Assembly (NCBI GenBank): GCA_018882725.1
Contig: VERK01000003.1
Span: 1 to 41,522, forward strand
Origin: Actinomycetota bacterium
GTDB lineage: Bacteria > Actinomycetota > Acidimicrobiia > Acidimicrobiales > Ilumatobacteraceae
Length of the DNA: 41,522 nt
Direction: 5' to 3'
Shown here: in pieces, positions 1 to 9,561 of the stretch
Position numbering within the stretch: position 1 is the stretch's first letter
Layout of the letters: every line of letters begins with the position of its first letter
Made by a program: the position numbers and the translations under genes
The notes under the pieces: generated by a model
Seen by the model: only the letters and a program-made list of their open reading frames with translations
Databases searched by the model: none
Told to the model about the DNA's origin: nothing

Positions 1-306
1 GCGGCGGCCTTCGCCCTCGGCCTTACGTTCCGGATGCGCAACATGGGTGCGGCCACACTCACCCAATTCGCCGTCTTCTTCACGATCTTCTTGTCGACGT
101 CACAGGTTCCGCTGGCCGCGATGAGTGGCTGGCTGCACGCTGTCGCGCGTGTGAACCCGATGACCAACGTGTTGCGTCTCGCTCGTCAGGGGTTGCTCGG
201 CGACGTCACCTGGTCGGGCACATGGGGAGGGTTGGTCGCGTTGGGCGGGATGCTCGTCGCGTCGACCTGGTTCGCCCTGTCGGGCCTCAAGTCGCTCGAG
301 AAGTGA
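1..306 (+). CDS. ABC-2 type transporter permease, C-terminal fragment (5' end outside window)
   Basis: Open frame from base 1 (AAFALGLTFRMRNMGAATLTQFAVFFTIFLSTSQVPLAAMSGWLHAVARVNPMTNVLRLARQGL...), typical ABC-2 permease C-terminus with hydrophobic segments. Confidence 0.75.
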   Translation, partial: AAAFALGLTFRMRNMGAATLTQFAVFFTIFLSTSQVPLAAMSGWLHAVARVNPMTNVLRLARQGLLGDVTWSGTWGGLVALGGMLVASTWFALSGLKSLEK

Positions 307-1567
307 CTGTCGCGCCGGGCGGTAGTTCGCTCAGCAACGCGTCGGATACCCAGCACTTCGTGAGATGCAGCGTCGACTTGATGCGCACCACGCGCTTGGG
401 TTCGGTGACCGCCCGTCCGCACATCGACAACGCGGCTTTGATGCACGCGTCGTCATCGGCGAGAACCATGGGCATGCGACTCCGACGTACACCCGACGGG
501 CCCGCCGTGAAGCAATTGACGTAGGTCTTCTGCCAGTCGATCTTCTCGGCCAAGCGCACCGGGATGAAGTCGGCCAGTCCGATACCGAGCAGGTTGCCGG
601 CCGACACATCGGTGATGTCGAGGAGAACGATCGTGGCGATTCGCGGCTTCTCCGGATCGGCCAGACCGTGCACCCAGAATCGTCCGGTCACGTTCGGGTC
701 CATCCCGGTTCCGGAGATGTCCTTGCCCGCGCGCTCGACGATGAGAACGTCGATCTCGTCGAACGGCAACGGTGGCACGAGTGTGCGAGCCAGTTCGGCC
801 AACTCGGTTTCGAGAGGGCCTCCCACATCGGTCGCCGTGAGGCCGGCGATGCGCACCACCTCACCCGAGGCCGACTCGACCGACGCCACTCCGCCCAACA
901 ACCGACCGGTGGCGCGCAACGCGGTGATTCCGGCATAGAGGCGCTCGCGCATCTCTTCGGGTCCACACGAGTGGATCTGCGCGGCTCCGGGTTGCTTGCC
1001 GAAACCCACCACCGCCATCTTCGTGCAGCCGCTCTCGATCGGGCCTTTGAAACAGGTGTGCGGCTTCATGCGGTTGACCGGGAGTATGCGATCGGCGGCG
1101 GCCGCGTTCTCGTCGAGATAGATCGGCATCCCACCAGCCGTGCGCGCAACTTCGACGGTCTTCATCGTCGCGCGAATCTCCGCTCCGAGACTTTCTTCGG
1201 TCATGCCGAGTGAGTGCAGCATCGCGATCTGACCGTCAGCGGTGGCACCTCCGTGGCTACCCATCGCGGGAACCACGAACGGCTCGGCGCCCAGAGCACG
1301 TAGGCCCGACACCGCACCACGCAACATCTCGACGCGTTGCGAGAGTCCTCGACTACCACCGCCGACCGCGACACTCATTCCCTTCGTCACGTCGGCAGCC
1401 AGTCGACTCAGAACTGCATCGTGCACGGCCTTCTCCACATCGGCGACGGGATCAGGACTCGGGACCGTGAGGCGCACCTCGTGCATGGTCGGCACCGAGA
1501 GCAGCGGATCGAAGGGAAGTTCGACGCCCGCGCTCAATTGCTGCCACGACGAGCTCGATCCGGCCAT
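287..1567 (-). CDS. LarA-like / lactate racemase domain (DUF2088-type) protein
   Basis: MAGSSSSWQQLSAGVELPFDPLLSVPTMHEVRLTVPSP...VAVGGGSRGL...PAMGSHGGATADGQ...NRMKPHTCFKGPIESGCTKMAVVGFGKQPGAAQIH. The six-frame ORF extends to 2611 but that part is antisense to the next gene. Confidence 0.75.
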   Translation of the reverse strand: MAGSSSSWQQLSAGVELPFDPLLSVPTMHEVRLTVPSPDPVADVEKAVHDAVLSRLAADVTKGMSVAVGGGSRGLSQRVEMLRGAVSGLRALGAEPFVVPAMGSHGGATADGQIAMLHSLGMTEESLGAEIRATMKTVEVARTAGGMPIYLDENAAAADRILPVNRMKPHTCFKGPIESGCTKMAVVGFGKQPGAAQIHSCGPEEMRERLYAGITALRATGRLLGGVASVESASGEVVRIAGLTATDVGGPLETELAELARTLVPPLPFDEIDVLIVERAGKDISGTGMDPNVTGRFWVHGLADPEKPRIATIVLLDITDVSAGNLLGIGLADFIPVRLAEKIDWQKTYVNCFTAGPSGVRRSRMPMVLADDDACIKAALSMCGRAVTEPKRVVRIKSTLHLTKCWVSDALLSELPPGATVTSRAT

Positions 1568-1600
1568 GCCACATCGTGCCAGATGGCCTACGCTCCGCGC

Positions 1601-2482
1601 GTGCGCATCGTGTCGTTGCTCCCGTCGACCACCGAGATCGTGTTCGAACTCGGACTGGCCGACGACCTTCTCGGCGTCACGTTCGAATGCAACTTTCCGC
1701 CCGAGGCCCGTGTTGGTCGAGAGATCGTGGTGGGTGGCATGGACACCAAGCACCTCACGCCTCTGCAGATCGACGACCTGGTTCGCGAGCGCCTCGCCCG
1801 TGGCGACGAGTTGTACCGCCTCGACGAAGACGCGCTGTCGCGTTGCGATCCCGATCTGATCTTGAGTCAAGACCTGTGCCGCGTGTGCGCGGTTCCGAGT
1901 GGTGACGTCGACGAAGCGGTCGCCCGTCTGAACTGCCGAGCGCAGGTTCTCCAGATCGATCCGCAGACCCTCGACGAGGTCATCGCATCGGTGCTCACCG
2001 TGGCCGAGGCGGCCGGAGTGCGCGACCGCGGCCACGATCTCGTGGCTGCCCTCCACCAACGGCTCACCCGCCTCGCGGCGCAGGTGGCCGGACAACGACG
2101 CCCGCGGGTGTTCGTCCTGGAATGGGTCGACCCGGCGTTCCTCGGTGGCCATTGGGTACCCGATGTGGTGGAGGCGGCCGGCGCCGAACCGGTTCTCACC
2201 CGACCCGGCCAGAAGTCGGTTCCGGTCTCGTGGGGCGACATCGCGGCGGCCGCACCAGAGCACGTGGTGGTCTCCCCCTGCGGGTACGACCTGGAGGGTG
2301 CCGCCGAGCAGGCCCGAACCGTGCTCGACCGCCTTGCCCCCGAGGTGGCCGTGTGGGCGATCGACGCCGATGCGGTCATGGTCCGGCCCGGACCCCGACT
2401 GGTCGAGGGGGCTGAGGCTCTGGCCGCGGCGTTCCACGGGATCGCGCCACTGCCCGAACGGATCATCCGCCGGATTCGCTGA
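1601..2482 (+). CDS. Cobalamin-binding / BtuF-like periplasmic-binding protein
   Basis: VRIVSLLPSTTEIVFELGLADDLLGVTFECNFPPEAR...SQDLCRVCAVPSGDVDEAV...ALHQRL...VFVLEWVDPAFLGGHWVPDVVEAAGAEPVL. GTG 1601 lies 6 nt after TACGCT; ATG 1583 is an alternative start. Confidence 0.8.
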   Translation: MRIVSLLPSTTEIVFELGLADDLLGVTFECNFPPEARVGREIVVGGMDTKHLTPLQIDDLVRERLARGDELYRLDEDALSRCDPDLILSQDLCRVCAVPSGDVDEAVARLNCRAQVLQIDPQTLDEVIASVLTVAEAAGVRDRGHDLVAALHQRLTRLAAQVAGQRRPRVFVLEWVDPAFLGGHWVPDVVEAAGAEPVLTRPGQKSVPVSWGDIAAAAPEHVVVSPCGYDLEGAAEQARTVLDRLAPEVAVWAIDADAVMVRPGPRLVEGAEALAAAFHGIAPLPERIIRRIR

Positions 2483-2575
2483 GCGGCTCGTCCGTTGTGC
2501 CGCACCCCAGGCCATAGGGCAGACTGGGGGTCCGCCCGCCGCGGACATCGCGATGGGCTGCCAAAGGGGGTAACC

Positions 2576-3034
2576 GTGCAAATCCGTGTCACCGTGAATG
2601 GCGTCGAGCACGTATCAGACGTCGAGCCCAGAACTCTTCTCGTGCAGTACGTGCGCGAGGCTCTCGGCCTCACCGGAACCAACATCGGTTGCGACACGTC
2701 GTCGTGCGGAGCATGCAGCCTGCACGTCGATGGTGAAGCGGTGAAGAGTTGCACCCTTCTCGCCGTTCAGGCCGATGGTGCGAACGTCACCACCATCGAG
2801 GGTCTCGCCGGCAAGGACGGCTCACTGCACCCGATGCAGAAGGCGTTCATGGAGAACCACGGCTTGCAGTGCGGTTACTGCACACCCGGCATGGTCATGG
2901 CGGCCACGTCGCTCCTCAAGGAAATCCCCAACCCCACCGAAGAAGACGTGCGCATCGGCCTCGAGGGCAACCTCTGCCGCTGCACCGGCTACCACAACAT
3001 CGTGAAGGCCGTGATGGCCTGCGCAGGGAAGTGA
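2576..3034 (+). CDS. coxS: (2Fe-2S) iron-sulfur small subunit of CO dehydrogenase/xanthine dehydrogenase family (CoxS-like)
   Basis: GTG start after AAAGGGGGT SD; plant-type cluster [15 protein letters not shown] and second cluster [11 protein letters not shown]...[17 protein letters not shown]. Confidence 0.92.
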   Translation: MQIRVTVNGVEHVSDVEPRTLLVQYVREALGLTGTNIGCDTSSCGACSLHVDGEAVKSCTLLAVQADGANVTTIEGLAGKDGSLHPMQKAFMENHGLQCGYCTPGMVMAATSLLKEIPNPTEEDVRIGLEGNLCRCTGYHNIVKAVMACAGK

Positions 3035-3041
3035 GTCGACC

Positions 3042-3866
3042 ATGATTCCCGCAGCTTTCGATTACGTCCGCGCCGGATCGGCCGCCGAGGCGATCTCGCT
3101 CATCGGTCAGCACGGCTCCGATGCCAAGTTCCTCGCGGGCGGCCACAGCCTCCTGCCGCTCATGAAGTTGCGCCTCGCGCAGCCGTCGGTTCTCGTCGAC
3201 ATCGGTCGCGTGAAGGACCTGTCGTACATCAAGGACGCTGGCGACCACATCGCGATCGGTGCGCTCACGCGCCACATGGATGTCGAGAAGTCGTCGGTGC
3301 TCGCTCAGCATGCTCCGCTGTTGGCCCATGCGGCCGGACACGTCGGTGATCCGCAGGTTCGCCACCGCGGCACCATCGGTGGTTCGATCGCCCACGCCGA
3401 TCCGGCATCCGATCTCCCCGCCACGACCTTGGCCCTCGGCGCGACGTACGTCGTGCAGGGCCCCAAGGGCACCCGTGAAATCAAGGCCAGCGACTTCTAC
3501 CTCGGCTTCCTCGAGTCGGCTCTCGCCGCTGACGAGATGCTCACGGAGATCCGCGTGCCGAAGATGAACGGTGCCGGCTGGAGTTTCCAGAAGTTCAATC
3601 GTCGCGCTCAGGACTGGGCCATCGTCGGTGTCGCCGCCTGGCGTCGCAACGGAGACTCGGGAGTCGCTCTCGTGAACATGGGCCAGACACCCGTGCTGGC
3701 GTCGAGTGTGAGCGGTGCGCTCAAGGGCGGAGCATCGATCGCCGATGCCGCCGAACTCGCCGTGGCCGAAGCGTCACCGAGCGCCGACAACAACGCGAGT
3801 GTCGAGTACCGCACACACCTGGCCAAGGTGCTCGTGCGGCGCGCACTCGAACAAGCCAGCGCCTGA
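3042..3866 (+). CDS. coxM: FAD-binding medium subunit of CO dehydrogenase/xanthine dehydrogenase family (CoxM-like)
   Basis: FDYVRAGSAAEAISL...AGGHSLLPLMKLRLAQP...GTIGGSIAHADPASDLPA. Confidence 0.9.
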   Translation: MIPAAFDYVRAGSAAEAISLIGQHGSDAKFLAGGHSLLPLMKLRLAQPSVLVDIGRVKDLSYIKDAGDHIAIGALTRHMDVEKSSVLAQHAPLLAHAAGHVGDPQVRHRGTIGGSIAHADPASDLPATTLALGATYVVQGPKGTREIKASDFYLGFLESALAADEMLTEIRVPKMNGAGWSFQKFNRRAQDWAIVGVAAWRRNGDSGVALVNMGQTPVLASSVSGALKGGASIADAAELAVAEASPSADNNASVEYRTHLAKVLVRRALEQASA

Positions 3867-3903
3867 CCCGGCGTCACGCTTCTCACCGTTAGTCTCGCCA
3901 CTC

Positions 3904-4827
3904 GTGCGAGGTTGGCCCCTGCTCCGCAACGTCCTCTTGGTGGCGTACGTCGGCGCGTTCATCTGGTCGTTCAATCACAACGGTCTACCCATCGCGCGCA
4001 TGGCCGTACTGGGTTGGGTCGCGGTGGCCTTCGTGATCGGCAACATGGGCAAGTCGTGGGGTTCGCAGACGCGCATGGTTCGCGACCTGGCGCTGTACGG
4101 CGCGATGTGGATCTCGTACGACTACAGCCGCGGCATCGCCGACACCCTCGGCTTTCCGCTCCAGGTTCAGACCCCGTACAACCTCGACCGCGTCCTGTTC
4201 TTCGGTAACGATCCGATTCGCTGGATGCAGGATCAGTTCCTGCGCTCGGACGTGCGCTGGTACGACGTGCTGTTCTCCATCGTGTACTTCACGCATTTCT
4301 TCCTGCCGGTCGCCGCCTCGGTGTACCTCTGGATCCGTTGGCGCGACGAATGGCTCCGATTCATCCGGCGTTTCGCCACGGTGCTGTTCGTGGGCGTCGC
4401 CACGTTCGTGATTCTTCCCACCGCTCCCCCGTGGATGGCCGCGAGCGAGAAGTACCCGTACCAGATCACCGAGCCGTACTCACGCACGACCGGACGTGGC
4501 TGGACCGAACTCGGACTCGAAACGGTGACGAACGTCCTCATTCGCGGCCGGCAATGGGCCAACCCCACCGCCGCCTTTCCGTCGCTGCACGCGGCGTTCG
4601 CGTTGTTCGTGGTGATGTTCTTCTGGAATCGCATGCCACGACTGTGGATGCGCTACGCGGCCGCGACGTTCCCGGTTCTGATGGCGTTGAGCCTCGTCTA
4701 CTTCGCCGAGCACTACGTGGTCGATGTGCTGGCCGGCTGGCTCCTCGTGGTCGGATCGTTCTGGTTCTGGGGACGCTGGGAGCGCCGTCGAATGCCCGCA
4801 GTCGAACAGGAGCCCGTACTAACCTGA
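3904..4827 (+). CDS. PAP2-superfamily phosphatase/inositolphosphotransferase-like membrane protein
   Basis: Multiple TM segments; FPSLHAAFALFVVMFFWNR and AEHYVVDVLAGWLL PAP2 motifs; GTG start inferred. Confidence 0.85.
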   Translation: MRGWPLLRNVLLVAYVGAFIWSFNHNGLPIARMAVLGWVAVAFVIGNMGKSWGSQTRMVRDLALYGAMWISYDYSRGIADTLGFPLQVQTPYNLDRVLFFGNDPIRWMQDQFLRSDVRWYDVLFSIVYFTHFFLPVAASVYLWIRWRDEWLRFIRRFATVLFVGVATFVILPTAPPWMAASEKYPYQITEPYSRTTGRGWTELGLETVTNVLIRGRQWANPTAAFPSLHAAFALFVVMFFWNRMPRLWMRYAAATFPVLMALSLVYFAEHYVVDVLAGWLLVVGSFWFWGRWERRRMPAVEQEPVLT

Positions 4828-4845
4828 CCAACGAGAGGTGACCCT

Positions 4846-6279
4846 GTGAGCAGCGTGGGCGACGAAGGCGAATTCGACCCACGACACCTCGATGCGATCG
4901 CCGACGCCGATCCCTACCCGTACTGGTACGAGGACGCCGACGAACCCGAAACCAATCCCATGCTCGTGCGTACCGAGACGTGCGATTTGTGCATCGTGGG
5001 TGGCGGATACACCGGACTCTGGACGGCGATCATCGCCAAGGAACGCGACCCGTCTCGTGACGTGGTCCTGATCGAAGGCCACGAGATCGGTTCGGCGGCC
5101 AGTGGGCGCAACGGCGGTTTCATGGACGCATCGCTGACCCACGGTGTCGCCAACGGCCAGGAACGCTTCCCTGACGAACTGCCACTCCTCGAGGAACTCG
5201 GCCTGAACAACCTCAATCAGATCGAAGCCGCCATCAAGCGCTACGGCATCGACTGCGACTACGAGCGCACCGGCGTGATCGACGTGGCCTACGACTCGCA
5301 CGCACCGAGTTATCTCGACGAACTGCGCGACGACTTCCAGCAACTCCGATCGTTGGGCCAGAAGGTGTCGTGGCTCGATCGCGATCAGATGCGCGCTCAA
5401 GTCGACTCACCCACTTACACCGGCGGGCTGTGGCACCACGACCGCGCCGCCATCGTCGATCCGGCTCGACTCGCTTGGGGACTGAAAGCGGCTGCCGAAT
5501 CACTCGGCGTACGGATCTACGAGGACACCAAGGCCACCAGTATCGAGCGCGACGGGGTGGGCATCTTGGTGCAAACACCTCTCGGTCGCGTTCGCGCCGG
5601 CAAGGTCGCTCTGGCCACCAACGCGTTCAAGCCGTTGCTACGCCGACTCCGTCACTACATCGTGCCCGTGTACGACTACTGCATGGTGACCGAGCCACTC
5701 ACCGACGAGCAATTGAGCCGCATCGGTTGGAAGAACCGCCAGGGACTCTCCGACATACCGAATCAGTTCCACTACTACCGGCTCACCCAGGACAACCGCA
5801 TCCTGTGGGGTGGATACGACGCGGTGTACTTCTTCCGCGGCAAGGTGAGCGTCGAACAAGAAAGTCGGCCCGAGTCGTGGGCGCGACTCAGCACTCACTT
5901 CTTCCGAACGTTCCCGCAACTCGACGACGTTCGCTTCTCACACGCGTGGGGAGGCGCGATCGACACCTGCTCCCGGTTCTGCGTCTTCTGGGGCCGCGCT
6001 CTCGGCGGTCGCGCCGCGTACGCGCTCGGCTACACCGGCCTCGGTACCGCATCGTCACGATTCGGCGGTGAAGTGATGCTCGATCTCCTCGACGGCAAAC
6101 GTTCGGTGGCCACGCAAACCGACTTCGTGAAGGAGAAGCCCGTCCCGTTCCCACCCGAGCCGTTCAAGTTCCTCGGCATCCAAGCCACCCGCTGGAGCCT
6201 CGATCACGAAGACAAGACCGGCAAGCGCAACATGTGGTTGCGCACTCTCGATCGCCTCGGACTCGGCTTCGACACCTGA
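4846..6279 (+). CDS. FAD-dependent oxidoreductase, DAO family (gamma-glutamylputrescine oxidase-like)
   Basis: CDLCIVGGGYTGLWTAIIAKERDPSRDVVLIEGHEIGSAASGRNGGF; SD GAGAGGTGA upstream. Confidence 0.85.
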   Translation: MSSVGDEGEFDPRHLDAIADADPYPYWYEDADEPETNPMLVRTETCDLCIVGGGYTGLWTAIIAKERDPSRDVVLIEGHEIGSAASGRNGGFMDASLTHGVANGQERFPDELPLLEELGLNNLNQIEAAIKRYGIDCDYERTGVIDVAYDSHAPSYLDELRDDFQQLRSLGQKVSWLDRDQMRAQVDSPTYTGGLWHHDRAAIVDPARLAWGLKAAAESLGVRIYEDTKATSIERDGVGILVQTPLGRVRAGKVALATNAFKPLLRRLRHYIVPVYDYCMVTEPLTDEQLSRIGWKNRQGLSDIPNQFHYYRLTQDNRILWGGYDAVYFFRGKVSVEQESRPESWARLSTHFFRTFPQLDDVRFSHAWGGAIDTCSRFCVFWGRALGGRAAYALGYTGLGTASSRFGGEVMLDLLDGKRSVATQTDFVKEKPVPFPPEPFKFLGIQATRWSLDHEDKTGKRNMWLRTLDRLGLGFDT

Positions 6280-6310
6280 CGTCAGCATCTGACGTCGAAA
6301 TGTGACGTCA
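6277..6310. repeat. Three TGACGTC sites at 13-bp period (two outer copies are the 8-bp palindrome TGACGTCA)
   Basis: TGACGTCAGCATC/TGACGTCGAAATG/TGACGTCA, starting at 6277, 6290, 6303; contains both stop codons of the convergent genes. Confidence 0.8.
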
Positions 6311-8731
6311 ACGCGCCGGGAGCAATGCCCGCAGCGCCGGCAAGACTTTCGCACTCACGATCGCCTCGAGATCGGCGGCCGTCATATGAACACCGTCGCC
6401 ACGGAGACTTCCGGGTTCGTCACCTTCGGCCTCCAGAACGAACGACGCCCAATCGACGAGTGAGATCTCGGGCCACGTTTCGGTGTACGACACCATGGCG
6501 GCGTTCCACGCATCCACTCGATCGTCGGCCGAGAACGGTGCACCGCCCAACGCCCCGCCGAACACTCGTGGGCTCGTCAAGAACGCGAACCTGGAACCAC
6601 TCTCACGGCCCGACTCGAGCAGACGGCTCAGGGCTTCGCGTTGACGTAGGTCGTATTCGGGATCACCCAGCGCGAACCACTCGCCGTTCTTGTCGTACTG
6701 CTGCTCGGCTTGCTGGGGAACCGAATAGACCATCAGCACGAGTGCCGGCGCGAAGTCGGGAATGATCGTCGCCCATTCGCGGTCGGCGCGTGGACACGCG
6801 CTCAGGTCGAACGTGACATCGCCCCACCAGCGCACGCGTTCGACGGCGGCAAGCGGACAATTCCGCCCACCTGCCCACAACACGTTCAGTTCGTCTCCGG
6901 CCACGGTGTCGAGCGCTGCGGCCAGACCGAACGACGTGCTGTCGCCGATCACCAGCACCCGGCTGCGGTCGTCGGGCGCATCACTGATCACGCCGACCAG
7001 AGTCGCCTCGAGTGTTGCCGCCACGGTGTCAACGGAATCGACCGGTAGAACCGTGACGTTCTCCGAGCGTGCTCCCCACTCGGCGAGTTCTCCCCCGAGC
7101 GCATCGGCCGGGCCGAGATCGATGACGATCACCGGTCGTTGACCCACGGCGGTGGCGACGGTCGCCACGTAGTCAGCGGCCACGGTGAACTGTCGATCGC
7201 GCCACCACGGCCGCTCGAGCAGATCGTGCGCACTCGGATCACCCACCAACCGTGCGAGCAGCGCCCGCTCGGTTCGACCAAAAGTCACCACCGTGGCGGC
7301 CACTGGTGCGTCAGTCGAGGCGTCGACGAGTGCCTCGGCGACGGATCCACATCCGTTCGCGCGCTCGAGACCGGCCCGGAGCGGACAACCAATTGAATCG
7401 GGCCGAACGAAATCCAGACGCCTTCCGTCCGGTAGCGACTCGGGCAGTACGACGTCGTCTCCACCCACGAGCGCCACGCGAACCGTCGGAACCGTTGCGA
7501 CGACTTCGGTTGTACCGAACGACACGACCTCATCGGGTGCATCGAGACCGGCCAGTACGGGCACGGTGAACTGCGGAATGACCAGGATCGTGACGACCAC
7601 TGCGACCACCGCGCCGCCCGCGGCTGTCGCGGCCCGACGGAATCCGACCAGAACGCGCCGACGGCGCACTGGATTCTCGATCAGGAAATACGACACAAGC
7701 GTGATCGACACCGTGACCACCACGCGAACGAGCACGAGTCCGAATCCGTCGAGACCGACTCGTTGCTCGTCGAGGACGACGATCACTGGCCAGTGAAAGA
7801 CGTACAACCCGTAGCTCACTCGGCCGATGGACACGAGCGGCCGACGGCTCATCAGCCAATTGACCGGACCCGGAACCAGCGAACCGAGGATGACCGCGAC
7901 CGATACGAGCGAGAACGCCGCCAGCCCACCCGAGTACACGATGCCGTCGTCGATCGACACCGTGGCCACGGCGACACCGAGCACGAGTACACCAGCGGCG
8001 GCAATGACGGCGAAGGCTCTCGCCACGCGCGCACTGATCGCACGACCGATCGGCAGAAGGGTCGCGAGCACGGCTCCGGCCAGTAGTTCGGCGGCTCGAA
8101 CGTGGGTTCCGTAGTAGATGAGATTTCGCGAGTCGGCGAGCAGACCGGCCACGACGCTCACCGCCATGAGTCCGGCGAGAACGAGGCCGACCGAGCGCCG
8201 CGCTCGAATCAGCAGAGCGGCCATCAGCAAGGGGAAGACGACGTAGAACTGTTCCTCGATCGCCAGCGACCAGAAGTGCTGCACGGGTGAAGCACCGTTG
8301 CTGAAGAGATCGGCGTACGTCTGCGAACTGGAGGCGAATCTCCAGTTCGCCACATATCCGAGGGCCGCTCCGAGGTCACCGCGCAACCGAGGTGACCGAA
8401 GGGACTCGATGGCCAGGGCTGTGCCAGCGACGATCGCGATACCGAGCAGCGCGGCTGGCATGAGGCGCCGGAATCGGCGCGACCAGAAGTCGAGCAACGA
8501 GAACCGCCCGGTCGAGTCGAACTCGTCGAGGATCAACTGAGTGATGAGATAACCCGACAACGTGAAGAACAGCGAGACCGGCAAGAAACCGCCGGCGAAG
8601 CCCGCGACTTCCAAGTGGAAGGCCATGACCAACAGCACCGACAGCGCTCGGATGCCGTCGAGGGCGGGAACGTACGCCAAACCTCGAGATTCCCCCACCT
8701 CGATGAGATTACTTGTGGGCTCGCGGGCCAC
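6308..8731 (-). CDS. Acyltransferase 3 family membrane protein with C-terminal SGNH domain (OafA-like)
   Basis: YVPALDGIRALSVLLVMAFHLEVAGFAGGFLPVSLFFTLSGYLITQLILDE...RRFRRLMPA; C-terminal VLVIGDSTSFGLAAAL...GDGVHMT SGNH signatures. Confidence 0.9.
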   Translation of the reverse strand: MAREPTSNLIEVGESRGLAYVPALDGIRALSVLLVMAFHLEVAGFAGGFLPVSLFFTLSGYLITQLILDEFDSTGRFSLLDFWSRRFRRLMPAALLGIAIVAGTALAIESLRSPRLRGDLGAALGYVANWRFASSSQTYADLFSNGASPVQHFWSLAIEEQFYVVFPLLMAALLIRARRSVGLVLAGLMAVSVVAGLLADSRNLIYYGTHVRAAELLAGAVLATLLPIGRAISARVARAFAVIAAAGVLVLGVAVATVSIDDGIVYSGGLAAFSLVSVAVILGSLVPGPVNWLMSRRPLVSIGRVSYGLYVFHWPVIVVLDEQRVGLDGFGLVLVRVVVTVSITLVSYFLIENPVRRRRVLVGFRRAATAAGGAVVAVVVTILVIPQFTVPVLAGLDAPDEVVSFGTTEVVATVPTVRVALVGGDDVVLPESLPDGRRLDFVRPDSIGCPLRAGLERANGCGSVAEALVDASTDAPVAATVVTFGRTERALLARLVGDPSAHDLLERPWWRDRQFTVAADYVATVATAVGQRPVIVIDLGPADALGGELAEWGARSENVTVLPVDSVDTVAATLEATLVGVISDAPDDRSRVLVIGDSTSFGLAAALDTVAGDELNVLWAGGRNCPLAAVERVRWWGDVTFDLSACPRADREWATIIPDFAPALVLMVYSVPQQAEQQYDKNGEWFALGDPEYDLRQREALSRLLESGRESGSRFAFLTSPRVFGGALGGAPFSADDRVDAWNAAMVSYTETWPEISLVDWASFVLEAEGDEPGSLRGDGVHMTAADLEAIVSAKVLPALRALLPAR

Positions 8732-8750
8732 CTAGGGTGAGACGGTTCAC

Positions 8751-9527
8751 ATGAGCACGGAAGCCACGACCTCCAACCCCTCGCTTCTGCCGACCATCGC
8801 GGTCGGCATCGGTGCCGGCCTTCTGTCGGGTCTCTTCGGCGTGGGCGGCGGCATCCTCGTCGTGCCGGCCCTGGTGATGATTCTCGGCTTCGATCAACGG
8901 CGCGCGAGCGGAACGTCGCTCGGTGCCGTGCTTCCCATCTCGATCGCCAGCCTCATCACGCATTGGTCGCAGGACAACGTCGACTGGAGCGTCGCGTTGT
9001 GGTTGTCGATCGGTGCGATCGGCGGCGCCATCTACGGAACGAAGCTCATACACGTTCTTCCGCGCAAGACGCTCGGCTACCTGTTCGCAGCCGTCCTCGT
9101 GGTCACTGCGGTTCGGCTCTACATCCCCACCGAAGCCAACGGGCGCGACGCCATCGCGTTCCTGACCGCCGTGGCCATGATCGCCGTCGGCTTCGCCACC
9201 GGCGTGTTGGCCGGACTGCTCGGAATCGGCGGAGGCGTCGTGATGGTGCCGGCCATGATCGTTCTGTTCTCCGAGATCCCGGTGATCGCCAAAGGCACAT
9301 CGGCCGCCGTCATCATTCCCACGTCGATCATGGGGACGATTCGCAACCGCAAGTCGAAGAACATCGACATGCGAGTGGCCGCGATCGTCGGTGTGGCGGG
9401 CATCCCCACCGCCATCGTCGGCGGCATCGTCGCCGACGTGATGGACGACACCGTCTCGAACGCTCTATTCGCCACCCTTGTGCTGATCGTGGCGGCCCGA
9501 ATGATCAACGACGTTCGCAAGTCGTGA
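8751..9527 (+). CDS. TauE/SafE family sulfite exporter-like permease
   Basis: GAGLLSGLFGVGGGILVVPALVMILGFDQRRASGTSLGAVLPI duplicated as GLLGIGGGVVMVPAMIVL...KGTSAAVIIPTSI. Confidence 0.9.
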   Translation: MSTEATTSNPSLLPTIAVGIGAGLLSGLFGVGGGILVVPALVMILGFDQRRASGTSLGAVLPISIASLITHWSQDNVDWSVALWLSIGAIGGAIYGTKLIHVLPRKTLGYLFAAVLVVTAVRLYIPTEANGRDAIAFLTAVAMIAVGFATGVLAGLLGIGGGVVMVPAMIVLFSEIPVIAKGTSAAVIIPTSIMGTIRNRKSKNIDMRVAAIVGVAGIPTAIVGGIVADVMDDTVSNALFATLVLIVAARMINDVRKS

Positions 9528-9552
9528 CCGTCATCATGACGGCCACCGTGGC
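9528..9552. terminator. Candidate bidirectional terminator: two adjacent inverted repeats between convergent genes
   Basis: CCGTCATCATGACGG (9528-9542) and GCCACCGTGGC (9542-9552) fill most of the 34-bp convergent gap; no U-tract. Confidence 0.4.
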
Positions 9553-9561
9553 AACGCGCTT

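Noticed and set aside
1568-2611. N-terminal half of the 774-aa minus-strand ORF 287..2611
   Set aside because: Antisense to the well-supported BtuF-like gene; Arg/His-rich, no recognisable domain; explained by high-GC third positions opening the antisense frame.
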